This document shows positions 42,128-51,732 of a stretch of 64,000 bases of DNA, one piece after another. The DNA comes from Verrucomicrobiota bacterium (lineage in GTDB: Bacteria > Verrucomicrobiota > Verrucomicrobiia > Limisphaerales > UBA1319): assembly GCA_022709905.1 (NCBI GenBank), contig JAKLHY010000009.1:1-64000 (forward strand), given 5' to 3'. The notes under the pieces were generated by a model. That model saw only the letters and a list, made by a program, of their open reading frames with translations, searched no databases and was not told where the DNA came from. The translations under genes and the position numbers were made by a program. Position 1 is the first letter of the stretch. The number at the start of each line of letters is the position of its first letter.

Positions 42128-44236
42128 CTAGGGTGCACTCAGCCGGTAATACACGGCTGGGGTTTCCGGCCCGAGGGAGATTGGCAGGCGGCCATCCCCA
42201 TCCCCAAAGCCCAATTCTCGAGCCACCTCCCGGTAAGGACCGGCAATCTGATCGGCAGCCCAAACACTGTATTGCCTCCCGGGTACAGCGTCCCACGCCA
42301 GCTGCCAGCTGCCGCCTCCCAGACGCTCGATCCGCAGCTTTCCGATGGCAACCGGTTCCGGTTCCTCTGCGTCAAACCCTTTACCTTCAGCAGTTCTCCC
42401 CGGCGATGCCACAAGCGGCCCGGCTTGATGATGAGGAATGAAGGCGCCGTCCCGCGCCGGCCAGCGGCACAGGGAGGACTCCGATGAGAGATCATTGTCC
42501 GTATAAACCATCCGCGCAATCAGTTGATGGTTTGCATTGCGAAGGATAATCCACTCGGTTCCTGTGTTGTTCAGCGACAAACCGGCGGCGCCTTCGCTCG
42601 CGGGACGGCTAAGAAATCCGTCGCCGGTCAGAGGCTCTGCCTTCGGTCCGCCATAGATCACGATGGCGCCCAGCGGCGGAATGCGAGATTCGGATGGAAA
42701 CAGATGACGCAGCTGCTGGGCGTCCTCGATCGTCCATCCCGAAACATCCAGTTCGGCCCCGCCAAAGTTGACCCACTCCAGGTACTCATCCTCGAGGGCA
42801 GGTCGTTGGCTGGGTATCGGACGGCCCAGGGGATTGTACCTCGGCGAGGAAGCATCGGTGGACGGATTGGCCAGAAACTCGGTCAAGATGAGTGCCTGTT
42901 CGGTCTCCGTTGGGACGTAGAGTGTCCACATCAACTCGCGGGAGGCCAACGGGGTTTCGGCGGCGATCTTAATGAACAACTGACGCCCGAAGTCTTCCCG
43001 GGTGGGGGCGTAACGAAACCGTCCCACCGCTTCCAATCCTCCGCCCTGCAGCGATTCCCAGGTGGCCGAGGCTGGCAGGTCCTCTGTCAGAAGACGCAAA
43101 CCGCAGGGCTGCCGATCCGTCGATTGGGCATAGACTTGAACCGTGAGTTCCTCCCCGGGATGCAGGCTGATCTCGGTAAAGCGGTTCGTCCCCAGATCCC
43201 CCGGACGCACCAGTTGGTTCAGCAGATTGGTGAAACTCAAATCGGGCGGGCTGGCTATTGGCTCAATCTCCACCGTGAGCGATGCCCCCGGACTGTCGAC
43301 GGTTCCCAGACTGTTGCTGACAGTTACCGAATAGATTCCAGAATGTTCCGATCCCACGGACTCCAAGGTTAAACTTGCATTCGTGGCTCCTGAAATGAGG
43401 GTGCTCTGAAAATACCATTGAAACGCGAGCGGCTCTGTTCCCCGGGCCACCACCGAAAACCGCACCGTTGTTCCGGCGGCCACAGACTGGGAACAAGGCG
43501 GAATCAGGATTTCCGGGACCGCGGGCTCCGGCGGTTCGCCTCCCGTCACATCGTGGAAGGACTGGCCCACCACCAGATCGTCAATCGACAGCGTCCCGAT
43601 CCCATTGCCGCCGCTCAAGGATTGGCGAAACGCCAAGGCTGTAATTGCCAACGGACTGGCGTCGTCCCCCGAACTGGCGTGAACGTCCTCTTCCGTCTCT
43701 GGATCAATCCAGAGGCTGGTTTGCGCGGTCCCGACATCGTAGCGCAGGACCACGCAATACGATATCTGGAAGTCCAATTCCCGCGGATGCATCGCCGAAG
43801 CCGCCCCTGCCGAGGCCGAAACTCCCAGCCGGTACTTGCCCGCCGCGGCACCGTTGGTGGTCGCAAAAATCCGCCCTCGAAAACCATTCGCCGCATCCTT
43901 AAAATGGGCAAAATATCCGCCCGACGCGCCGGCGGGCGGCTGCTCCATTTGCAGCATCCAGCGGGCGTACAGCGCGACCGATGAATCCGGCCCGTAAGGC
44001 TGCCCCGCCAACAACGCGTTCACATCCTCGCTGCACTTTTGGGCCAAATGCAGCGCTCCCAAGACCACCCGCATGTCTTCCGTCCCCCCGCTATGATGAC
44101 GCCATCGCTCGCCCGCGACCGCCGTCACAGGACCGTCGGTGTAATCAAAGCCATCCTCAAGCAACACGTCCGCTTGCGCCGCCGCCAGGAACCTTCCCAG
44201 GCCGACCATGAAACAAAGCCTTTGTCTTAAATTCAT
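42128..44236 (-). CDS. Secreted protein with Ig-like and lamin-tail domains
   Basis: It has 702 residues. A short signal-like N-terminus precedes VLLEDGFDYTDGPV and a concanavalin-like region. An Ig-like domain (PPCSQSVAAGTTVRFSVVARGTEPLAFQWYFQ...SGIYSVTVSNSLG) lies around residues 245-330. A lamin-tail domain (LILTEFLANPST...EYLEWVNFGGAELDVSGWTI) lies near 450-560. A C-terminal module ends YSVWAADQIAGPYREVA...VYYRLSAP. There are no catalytic motifs. It is likely a cell-surface or secreted adhesive protein. Confidence 0.7.
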   Translation of the reverse strand: MNLRQRLCFMVGLGRFLAAAQADVLLEDGFDYTDGPVTAVAGERWRHHSGGTEDMRVVLGALHLAQKCSEDVNALLAGQPYGPDSSVALYARWMLQMEQPPAGASGGYFAHFKDAANGFRGRIFATTNGAAAGKYRLGVSASAGAASAMHPRELDFQISYCVVLRYDVGTAQTSLWIDPETEEDVHASSGDDASPLAITALAFRQSLSGGNGIGTLSIDDLVVGQSFHDVTGGEPPEPAVPEILIPPCSQSVAAGTTVRFSVVARGTEPLAFQWYFQSTLISGATNASLTLESVGSEHSGIYSVTVSNSLGTVDSPGASLTVEIEPIASPPDLSFTNLLNQLVRPGDLGTNRFTEISLHPGEELTVQVYAQSTDRQPCGLRLLTEDLPASATWESLQGGGLEAVGRFRYAPTREDFGRQLFIKIAAETPLASRELMWTLYVPTETEQALILTEFLANPSTDASSPRYNPLGRPIPSQRPALEDEYLEWVNFGGAELDVSGWTIEDAQQLRHLFPSESRIPPLGAIVIYGGPKAEPLTGDGFLSRPASEGAAGLSLNNTGTEWIILRNANHQLIARMVYTDNDLSSESSLCRWPARDGAFIPHHQAGPLVASPGRTAEGKGFDAEEPEPVAIGKLRIERLGGGSWQLAWDAVPGRQYSVWAADQIAGPYREVARELGFGDGDGRLPISLGPETPAVYYRLSAP

Positions 44237-44666
44237 AGAAATCCTAGTTGAATATTTATTACATAATAATAATATGATAATATAAAAGTCAACTAAAAAG
44301 ATGAATCAAAATTACGATAGATACTTAAAACAATTCTCCGGATCCATCCCCAGCGGGAGGAAAACAGGGTCACCTCTCACCCCTCAAAAAATTAAGGGTG
44401 CAAAGATGACTTCCGGTTTTGGCTCAAGCGTTGTTCGTGCCGTCTGGCGCCGGCTGGCACCCTGTGTCCTTTCGCTTGCGCTCATCGGAAGTGGTGCGAA
44501 ACAAAAAGTGTGTCCCAATACGGCAGGTCGCAGCCGTTGAAAAAGAGGGGGACACAGCTCTGTCAAGCGCCAGATAGCGGTCGCGGTCCATGTCAGTCCA
44601 AGGTTTTGGTGGGCAGTTCCTGGCCTCGCATGAAAGAAGCGCGCCCGGCCTGTCGAGTGAAGCCCA
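44237..44666. other. Intergenic region, divergent promoters probable
   Basis: These 430 bp separate two divergent secreted-protein genes. Bases 44245-44295 are very AT-rich and are flanked by TAGTTGA and TCAACTA, an inverted repeat with about 37 bp between. Further on there is a short GTGTCCC / GGGGGACAC inverted repeat (about 44511-44558). No credible coding frame or RNA gene was recognised. Confidence 0.45.
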
Positions 44667-46223
44667 ATGAACTCCATATGCCTTCGATCGCCCCAGTATT
44701 TAGCGACGTCCTGTTGGATGGCTCTGGTATTGGCAGGGTTTCCGGCGCGTGGGATCCGGGGACAGACTGCTGCCTCCAACAGTCCGCCAGCGATCACGTC
44801 TGCGCTGAATCCGAAGTCCCAGGTTGTTGTCTCGAACGCAATTGCGACGCTGAGCGTCACCACTTCCGGTTCCGGAACATTGACTTATCAATGGTTTCAG
44901 GATGGACAGGAAGTGAAGGGCGCTACGAATCGGATTCTGAGCATGACCAAGGCGCAACCGGCGAATGAGGGCTGGTATCAGGTAGTTGTCGGCAATCACT
45001 ATGGTGCCGTGACCAGCGAGGTGGCGGCGCTGATCGTGATTCCGCCGGCCACCAACATGATGGCGCGGGTTTTTACCAATCGGACCAACGCCAAGCTGCC
45101 CTATCGCCTCTTTGGGCCGGCCAATCCGGGGCCCGAGAAACGTTATCCATTAGTATTATTTCTGCATGGAATTGGGGAGCGCGGGACGGATAACCTGTCG
45201 CAGGTTCGGGCCAATCCGCAGTTTATGGCCTTTGTATCGTATCGCGCCCAGAGGAACACCCCGGTTTTCCTGGTGGCGCCGCAATGTCCGTCGTCCCGCA
45301 CTTGGCAGGATACCGTTATGGTTCCCCAATTGGGCGAACTCCTCGATGCCCTGATACAGGAATACCCGGTCGACACGAACAAGATCATCGTCACGGGGCT
45401 CTCCATGGGTGGGTATGGTTCGTGGGCACTTTTGGAGAGTCGCCCGGATTTTTTTGCTGCGGCCGTGCCGATTTGCGGCGGGGGGAATACGGCAGGATGT
45501 AACCGGTTCAAGAATGTGCCGATCTGGAATTTCCACGCAACCGATGACGGTTCGGTTCCGATCTCTGAATCCCGCAACATGATCAATGCCTTGCGCATAG
45601 TGGGCGGCCAGCCCATTTATACGGAGTACCGTTCCGGTGGACATGGGATTTGGGGCAACGCATATGCGACTCCAAGGCTGAGCGACTGGGTTCTGGCCCA
45701 GGACAGCGGCACACGCCCACTCACTGAACCGCGATTAACCATCAACATCCCAACGCCCAACGGTGTCTGGACCACGGGTGCCAACCGGTTGAACCTCTCC
45801 GGGACCGCTTTATGGGCTGGCGAGACCATCTCCCAGGTGATCTGGACCAATCTGGCCCAGCGGACAGGAGGGCTTGCCGACGGTATTGGGTCCTGGACCG
45901 TCCCCAGCGCTACTCTGATCAACGGCCGCACCAACTCGCTGATTGCACTTGCCAGCACCATCAGTTTCGCCCCCGCCTGCGGCGGCACGACAACCTTCAG
46001 TGATACCCTTCAGGTCCGCCCCGCCCCCCCGATTCTGGTTCAAATCAATAGACAGAACGATCAAGTCGTCATTTCATGGACCGGTGGACTCGGACCGTTT
46101 CGGCTGCAGAAAACCGACTCCTGGGCCCCTCAGGAATGGACGGATCTTGCCGTGGACGTAAAAGTCCCTTGGACCGGGCAGATCCACGAGCCGTCCGCGT
46201 TCTTTCGGATACTGGGGAATTAA
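44667..46223 (+). CDS. Secreted Ig-domain carboxylesterase (alpha/beta hydrolase)
   Basis: It has 518 residues. A signal peptide (YLATSCWMALVLAGFPARG) leads to an Ig-like domain (about residues 45-125, LTYQWFQDGQEVKGATN) and then an alpha/beta hydrolase of the PHB-depolymerase/feruloyl esterase type. The catalytic triad is visible as Ser246 in GLSMGGYG, Asp293 or Asp294 in ATDDGSVP and His326 in SGGHGIW. Its oxyanion segment is LFLHGIGERG. The C-terminus ends with the module FRLQKTDSWAPQEWTDLAV...FFRILGN. The substrate is probably a polysaccharide-linked ester or polyester. Confidence 0.82.
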   Translation: MNSICLRSPQYLATSCWMALVLAGFPARGIRGQTAASNSPPAITSALNPKSQVVVSNAIATLSVTTSGSGTLTYQWFQDGQEVKGATNRILSMTKAQPANEGWYQVVVGNHYGAVTSEVAALIVIPPATNMMARVFTNRTNAKLPYRLFGPANPGPEKRYPLVLFLHGIGERGTDNLSQVRANPQFMAFVSYRAQRNTPVFLVAPQCPSSRTWQDTVMVPQLGELLDALIQEYPVDTNKIIVTGLSMGGYGSWALLESRPDFFAAAVPICGGGNTAGCNRFKNVPIWNFHATDDGSVPISESRNMINALRIVGGQPIYTEYRSGGHGIWGNAYATPRLSDWVLAQDSGTRPLTEPRLTINIPTPNGVWTTGANRLNLSGTALWAGETISQVIWTNLAQRTGGLADGIGSWTVPSATLINGRTNSLIALASTISFAPACGGTTTFSDTLQVRPAPPILVQINRQNDQVVISWTGGLGPFRLQKTDSWAPQEWTDLAVDVKVPWTGQIHEPSAFFRILGN

Positions 46224-46407
46224 GGAAAAGAGGCTCACATCTCAACCCTTGCTTCGGAAGTCGAAATGGTTTTTCCTCCCGATCGTCGCCAGGCGCGGGA
46301 CGGACGGATTATTTTCCGCGGCGACAAGTTGTGCGCGGCGGGCGATGACCAGAGCGGGAGCGGCCTGCTGGGCGCGCGGGCGATGGATAGGCCTCGAAGG
46401 GTAGGCC

Positions 46408-47157
46408 TCAGCGGCCGGTGCGGCTTCCGGGAACGCACCAGACCCGATTGGCGACGGTGGAATTGGCCAGAGTTTTGAAGGTGTTGAACTTCATGAACTC
46501 GACGTGGCCGTCGACGCACCAGATGATGGACCCGATCTCATGTCGTTCGCTGGGTCCTCCGTCACCGCCCTTGGAGGTGTCCTCGGGATAGCTGCTGCCA
46601 TCGTTGAAAAAAGTGATGCCGCCAACGACTTTTTCCGTCGGTTCCCACATGAGGATGGCGTCGGCGTTGAAAGCGGAGATGAGGTGGGTTTTGGGAGCGA
46701 GGGCGCCGAAGCTGCAGACGGCGCCGTTCATGACGTAGCTCGAGAGCTTGTTGGCTCGCATTTTAAAGGCCGCAGAATTGGTCTTGTCGATGGGGCAGCG
46801 GTAGGATCCGACCGATTTCATAAACGGCCAGAGCTGTCCGCCTTCGTAGGCGAGGCTTTCGTTGCCTTTGTAGGCGGTGGACCAGAGGTTGGGGACGGCG
46901 TTATTGGTGGGTTTGTAGAGCCAGCCCTCGTGCCAGGGAGGATTCCAATTGTTGTACGGCATGCGATCGTTGCTGTCGCCGGCGTACATATGAATCGCCA
47001 GGCCCAATTGGCGCAGATTGTTCACACACTTGGTGCGTGCCGCTTTGGCCTTGGCGCTGGCGAGGGCCGGCAGAAGCATGGCCGCCAGAATGGCGATGAT
47101 GGCAATGACCACCAACAGCTCGATGAGGGTGAATCCAGGGAACAATCTCCTGTTCAT
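46408..47157 (-). CDS. Type IV prepilin-like protein (DUF1559-like)
   Basis: It is 249 residues from the ATG at 47157 ([20 protein letters not shown]), giving a 7-residue leader before the GF cleavage site, as expected for prepilin peptidase. After the hydrophobic helix come [38 protein letters not shown] and, near the C-terminus, [19 protein letters not shown], the VDGH motif typical of these proteins. They are numerous in PVC bacteria and exported by type II or type IV-like systems. It faces the esterase gene. Confidence 0.88.
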   Translation of the reverse strand: MNRRLFPGFTLIELLVVIAIIAILAAMLLPALASAKAKAARTKCVNNLRQLGLAIHMYAGDSNDRMPYNNWNPPWHEGWLYKPTNNAVPNLWSTAYKGNESLAYEGGQLWPFMKSVGSYRCPIDKTNSAAFKMRANKLSSYVMNGAVCSFGALAPKTHLISAFNADAILMWEPTEKVVGGITFFNDGSSYPEDTSKGGDGGPSERHEIGSIIWCVDGHVEFMKFNTFKTLANSTVANRVWCVPGSRTGR

Positions 47158-47397
47158 TAAACGCCCCAGACTGGCACTGCTTCCTCGCCCTGGGTTGTCA
47201 AGGTTTCTGATCATGATGATCATCATAATCGAGCAAACTCGAGCTCGCAAGTCCGGTTCGAAGACGGGGAGCGGCAAGCGGGCCACAGCCAGTGAGCCTG
47301 CCTATACAACGTGGCAAGCAATCCTGGAAGAGGCCGCGCCGCCTGTCCCCTCTCGCTGGCCGAATCTCATGATCCGGTTTTGCGGATGTGTGCCACA

Positions 47398-49434
47398 CTA
47401 ACGCATCAGCCGGAAGAACTTGGTTGTGGCATCGATCGGGATGGCGACCCGGTAGAGATCGCCCTGCTGTTCAGGAGCTGTCACGACAGGACTCCATTGG
47501 GGTGCGGTGAGGGTTGGCGTTTCCTGGAGGACGAATCCGTCGGGCTCGGTGGGCCAGGTAATGACGAGCTGCTGATTGGAGATCGTTGCGGTGAGGCTGA
47601 TGTCCGTGATCGGTTTGCATTCCTCGAGAGGGTTCTTGTCGGCGTTTGGCCCGCAAGGCGGGATGACGCCGTAACGAACTCGTGAGAAGAAGATTTTATC
47701 ATTGAGGAAGAATCGAGCGGCGGCCTGGGGGCCCTGGTTGACGCCGTTAAATTTGACATCGGTAATCTCCCAGTAGGCCTCGCGCCACTGGCCAGTACCC
47801 TCGAGAACGACGAAGAAAGTGTCGGGAGTAAAGCCGAAGGTCAGGGTTCCGTTACGTTCCGTCATGTAGACTTCGGGCTTGAACTGCTTGCCAGCGAGAT
47901 CGGGATCATCGTAGTAAGTGACACAAATGGCGAGGTGAGCCGGGGGTTGGCTGCTGGGTCCGAGGGCTTCATCCGTGATGGCGAAGTTCAAGTATTGGTG
48001 GGCAAAGCCCGCGCTGCCGTCCTCGCGCGCCGGCCGGATGGCCATGCGACGATCCCCGGCGGGACCGGCCTCCTCTTGGATCATCTCCTGGTCGCCGCCG
48101 CTGGAACCGACGTCCAATCCGTTGCGGACGTCTTTGGCCAAGTCCAACTCGGCGTAGTTGCCGTAGACATCGCGACAGATGTTGGGATCCTCCACACAAT
48201 CCTTGAGGGGATCCTGCCCTGCGAGGGGATGGTCGCCTATGCGAAGGACAGCGATATAATACCGGGAGACGAAAACCGGCGCGTTCTCACAAGTGAATCG
48301 GGGGCCGGCGGTGAGTTGACCGGCGTTGACCCCCATGAGATTCACGGCTGGCACGGTCCAGGAGCGTCGGATCCACTCTCCGCTGCCGGTGAGGGTCTGG
48401 CGATTCTCAGGGGTGAAGAAGGCGACGCCGCCCTTGTCATCGGTGGCATAGGCTTCCGGTCCAAACCGAACATTCAATCCGGCAAACGCGGGATCGTCGT
48501 AGAAATCGAGACAAACTTTGACCGCTCGCGGATCGTTGCACGGCTTGCCGAGGTAAAAGTCGGTGAGGCCGAAATTCAGAAAGGTTTGAACCGGGCTGAC
48601 GGCGGATCGCTTGTCGCCGGCGGGGCCAATGTTATTGGCGAAGACAACCGTTTGATCGCCGTCATTTAGGATTTGGACATGGTTGGTGACGCCTGCGGCC
48701 AAGTCAATGCCGGCCAGATTGGTCTCGGGCTCCGGATCGCAGGATTCCGCCGGCTGGAACAGATTTATGTCCTCCGGCGTGCCGAAGGCGCCTTCTTCTC
48801 CGAAAGCTACCGCGCGGACGATAAGGTTGGGAACAGCCTGGCAGCGGATGGTGCCCCCGTTGACCCCGGCGTAGGTGGTGCCTCCCTGAGCGTTGGCCGG
48901 GATGGAGCCGACATACCGGGTGCCGTCTGAGGGCCGGATCCCGTTGGGAATCCTGAACAAAACCCAGTTCCACTTTTTGTTTCTGGCTTCGACAGGGATC
49001 TGGCCTCCGCTGGGGGAATTCAGTTCCGGGAGCGTGCCAGTCAGGAATTCAAAATTGCGCGGCTGTCCTTCTGCGTTGAAGAGAGCGGCATCGCCATAGA
49101 CCTGCATGAGGATATCGATTGTCTCGACTTCAGCCCAGGCCGCGTACTCGGGATCGGCGATGTTCAGGTAACTGCCCGTGACCTTTTTCCCGGTATGCCC
49201 ATTGATGGTCAGATCACTCGTGCCCTGATCGCCACCGGTGAGAATCTGCAGACCCTCCATCCAGGAGCCTCCGGGGGAGGTCAATGTGCCATCGGTGACC
49301 ACGAAATGGACCGTTTTATTGACGTCAATCGTGGGGGGCCACGCCTCCGGATCGAACGGACCCGTCTGAGCTGCCATGAGGGACACGCCGGTCATCCAGG
49401 CCGCCATGGAGATAGTGCGTATGAATGCTTTCAT
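47398..49434 (-). CDS. Secreted protein with an internal duplication, function unknown
   Basis: It is 678 residues from the ATG at 49434 (MKAFIRTISMAAWMTGVSLMAAQ, signal peptide), preceded by AAGGAGAC as ribosome-binding site. Two domains of about 170 residues are related. The first contains CLDFYDDPAFAGLNVRFGPEAY and LTGSGEWIRRSWTVPAVNLMGVN. The second contains CVTYYDDPDLAGKQFKPEVY and LEGTGQWREAYWEITDVKFNGVN. The C-terminus carries the fibronectin-like end module FVLQETPTLTAPQWSPV...FFRLMR. There are no enzymatic motifs. It may bind carbohydrate or form part of the envelope. Confidence 0.65.
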   Translation of the reverse strand: MKAFIRTISMAAWMTGVSLMAAQTGPFDPEAWPPTIDVNKTVHFVVTDGTLTSPGGSWMEGLQILTGGDQGTSDLTINGHTGKKVTGSYLNIADPEYAAWAEVETIDILMQVYGDAALFNAEGQPRNFEFLTGTLPELNSPSGGQIPVEARNKKWNWVLFRIPNGIRPSDGTRYVGSIPANAQGGTTYAGVNGGTIRCQAVPNLIVRAVAFGEEGAFGTPEDINLFQPAESCDPEPETNLAGIDLAAGVTNHVQILNDGDQTVVFANNIGPAGDKRSAVSPVQTFLNFGLTDFYLGKPCNDPRAVKVCLDFYDDPAFAGLNVRFGPEAYATDDKGGVAFFTPENRQTLTGSGEWIRRSWTVPAVNLMGVNAGQLTAGPRFTCENAPVFVSRYYIAVLRIGDHPLAGQDPLKDCVEDPNICRDVYGNYAELDLAKDVRNGLDVGSSGGDQEMIQEEAGPAGDRRMAIRPAREDGSAGFAHQYLNFAITDEALGPSSQPPAHLAICVTYYDDPDLAGKQFKPEVYMTERNGTLTFGFTPDTFFVVLEGTGQWREAYWEITDVKFNGVNQGPQAAARFFLNDKIFFSRVRYGVIPPCGPNADKNPLEECKPITDISLTATISNQQLVITWPTEPDGFVLQETPTLTAPQWSPVVTAPEQQGDLYRVAIPIDATTKFFRLMR

Positions 49435-49604
49435 GAAGTCTCCTTTTGGGAAGATTGCGCTGTTTTTGATGGGTTGGTTTTTGATACCACGATGAGGAGC
49501 GATTGACAAGTCTGGAAAAGGATCCCCGAATCCACGTGAAAAACCGGGCCTTCAATTTGGCGGGCGGAGGGGGTAAGGTTATCGGAGTTGAGCGATCATA
49601 GGTT

Positions 49605-51389
49605 ATGAAGGTGAAACACTGCTGGTGGGTTTGGGGTCAGTTAATGATGTCAGCCTTTTTACTGAAGGCGGCCGGTCCGGATGTTCCCGAGCCCATCAAT
49701 CCTCCCCTGGGTCCCTACATCAACCTCACCGATGCGCATTTCACGCAGAGCCAATCGTTTGCGACCAACGACCGCGTGGTCGTGACCCCCTTTTTCTATT
49801 GGTATGATGTGAAAAGCGGGGCGCATCTTTACAATGCGGATGGGACGGATGCCTTGACAGATCATCCGGCAACGCTGACGAATTTTTCCTACACATTACC
49901 GGCATGGCACAAGGGTGAATTATTAGACATGATGGACGCCGGGATCGATATTGTGCTGCCGGTGTATTGGGGGGAACCGTCTCAGCGCAAGCTCAACCAG
50001 CCAGTGAGTTCCCAGCCTTGGAGCTTTGCCGGTCTACCGCCCTTGGTGAAGGCCCGCGAAGAACTGCTTTTGGAAGGGAAACGGCCGCCAGCTATCGGCC
50101 TTTTCTATGATACTTCCACCCTCCAATACAACGCGGCGAATCGCAGGATTGATCTGACGACATCCGAAGGCTGGCAGTGGTTTTATGAGACCGTCCGGGA
50201 TTTCTATTCGCTGATTCCGCCGAAACATTGGGCCATGGTGGGAGGTCAGCCGGTGGTCTTCCTTTATGCGGCCGGTTTTGCGGCCCGTCATGATCAGTCA
50301 TGCATTGACTTTTTTCGGACGTCATTCCGGCGCGACTTTGGAGGGCGCAATCCTTTCCTGGTCAGGGAGATCAGCTGGAACGTCTTCTCGGAGGGGGTCT
50401 ATGCCTGGGGCGGCGCCCTGGGATTGCGCAACCTGGGCGTGGCTTCCTTGGGGCCCGGCTACGATCATTCCGCCGTCCCGGGCCGGGACCCCCTGGTGGT
50501 GCCTCGTGAGCAGGGGCAGTTCTTCATCCGGAACTGGGAGAATTTCCTTCGCAAACCGTCGTTGATGGTCATGATCGAAACCTGGAACGAGTTCCATGAG
50601 GGAACAGATATTGCGCATTCCCGCGAATACGGCCGTGAATACATCACGCTGAATCGCAAGTATGCCGACCTGTTCAAATCCGGGGTTAGTTTGCCGCGTC
50701 TTCCCGGGCCATATACGGATGCCCGTCTGGTCTCGATCGATCTGGATACAACGAACCGGGAGATGGGTTTGGTGCAGCGGGAACAGGCCGATGGCGCCAC
50801 TACAGTGACCAACTTTGTGGGATGGCCATGTCGAGTTTTTGCCCCGACGCCGCACGCCGGGCGTTACGTTTATCTGAAGGTGGACGAAAGCTTCAAATGG
50901 GCTTCAACGATGGATGTCCAAGTCACGGTGGATTTCTTTGATGCGGGTCCCGGGACTTTAAGGCTGCAATACGATGGCAGTGATATCCAGGCCCCGTTCC
51001 AAGGGGCTTACACGAGCAGCCCCGAAGTGGTGGCCCTGAGCGGCAGTCGGACATGGCGCAAGGCGGTCTTCACCCTCAAACACGCCCGGTTCCTGAATCT
51101 CCAAAACGGGGGAACCGATTTTCGAATCGAATGCTCGCGAACCGGGGTGGGCATACGCAGGATTCAAATGATCAGGCCCGGCCTCGCTTTACAGCAGTTT
51201 CGTCGCGAGGAAGGCTGTGCCCTTCGACTCTATGCCGCTCCTGGTGGGAATTACTCGATTGAATCCTCCAGCAACCTGGTTCAATGGTCGGAGATCGCCC
51301 GGCTGTCGATGAGCCAAACGACGATGGATTATCTGGATTCCAGCGCTTCTCAGGAGCCCTCCCGGTTTTATCGAGCCCAATCGCACTGA
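49605..51389 (+). CDS. Secreted glycoside-hydrolase-like protein (DUF5010-like)
   Basis: It has 594 residues. A signal peptide is followed by a barrel-like domain (residues about 50-360) with VVVTPFFYWYDVKSG, DIVLPVYWGEP, VVFLYAAGF and MIETWNEFHEGTDIAHSREYGREYI. This arrangement resembles DUF5010 and GH99-like proteins, in which the Glu residues of the NEFHEGT region are candidates for catalysis. A beta-sandwich (about 380-530) resembles a carbohydrate-binding module. The end module YSIESSSNLVQWSEIA...FYRAQSH is shared with its secreted neighbours. The substrate is unknown. Confidence 0.68.
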   Translation: MKVKHCWWVWGQLMMSAFLLKAAGPDVPEPINPPLGPYINLTDAHFTQSQSFATNDRVVVTPFFYWYDVKSGAHLYNADGTDALTDHPATLTNFSYTLPAWHKGELLDMMDAGIDIVLPVYWGEPSQRKLNQPVSSQPWSFAGLPPLVKAREELLLEGKRPPAIGLFYDTSTLQYNAANRRIDLTTSEGWQWFYETVRDFYSLIPPKHWAMVGGQPVVFLYAAGFAARHDQSCIDFFRTSFRRDFGGRNPFLVREISWNVFSEGVYAWGGALGLRNLGVASLGPGYDHSAVPGRDPLVVPREQGQFFIRNWENFLRKPSLMVMIETWNEFHEGTDIAHSREYGREYITLNRKYADLFKSGVSLPRLPGPYTDARLVSIDLDTTNREMGLVQREQADGATTVTNFVGWPCRVFAPTPHAGRYVYLKVDESFKWASTMDVQVTVDFFDAGPGTLRLQYDGSDIQAPFQGAYTSSPEVVALSGSRTWRKAVFTLKHARFLNLQNGGTDFRIECSRTGVGIRRIQMIRPGLALQQFRREEGCALRLYAAPGGNYSIESSSNLVQWSEIARLSMSQTTMDYLDSSASQEPSRFYRAQSH

Positions 51390-51732
51390 TCTCCGGCTCC
51401 AGAGCGAGCATCCAAGGCGCCGGTGGATCATCGGTGTCCACGGAAACTTCGATTTGACAAAAGGTTGGGGATGGTGTTGATTAGGGCTGATTTGAAATGG
51501 AAACAGTTGTGATAATGCAACACCAACACAAACAGGTTCGCATGACCGCTGATTGGCTGTCGATCGGTTGTGCGGGCACGGCTCGCACGGGCAACCTGGA
51601 GAAATCTTAAACGACAAAACAGATTTTTAAATACCCACGGTTGCCAGGCAACCGTGGGTTTTTTTTATGATTTTATTCAACGAACAGAGGTGGGTGCCGG
51701 AACATACCCCAGCAAGCAGAAAGGTAATAACC
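51390..51732 (+). other. Intergenic region with candidate small RNA or long 3' UTR
   Basis: The region carries no gene. It has TTGACA at 51454-51459 with only a weak -10, then about 150 bp with several short inverted repeats (for example GCGGGCACGGCTCGCACGG around 51569-51587), ending in a strong terminator at 51633-51666. Either a small RNA of about 150-170 nt or the 3' UTR of the upstream gene would fit. No known RNA family was recognised. Confidence 0.4.
51633..51666 (+). terminator. Rho-independent terminator
   Basis: ACCCACGGTTGCC (51633-51645) is followed after one base by its exact reverse complement (51647-51659), then a run of eight T. This is a strong intrinsic terminator for plus-strand transcription, 67 bases before the next gene's start. 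Confidence 0.85.

Noticed and set aside
47200..47235. Repeated GATCAT/ATGATC palindromic run upstream of the prepilin gene
   Set aside because: Short and low in complexity; no clear link to a known site, and it may be chance.
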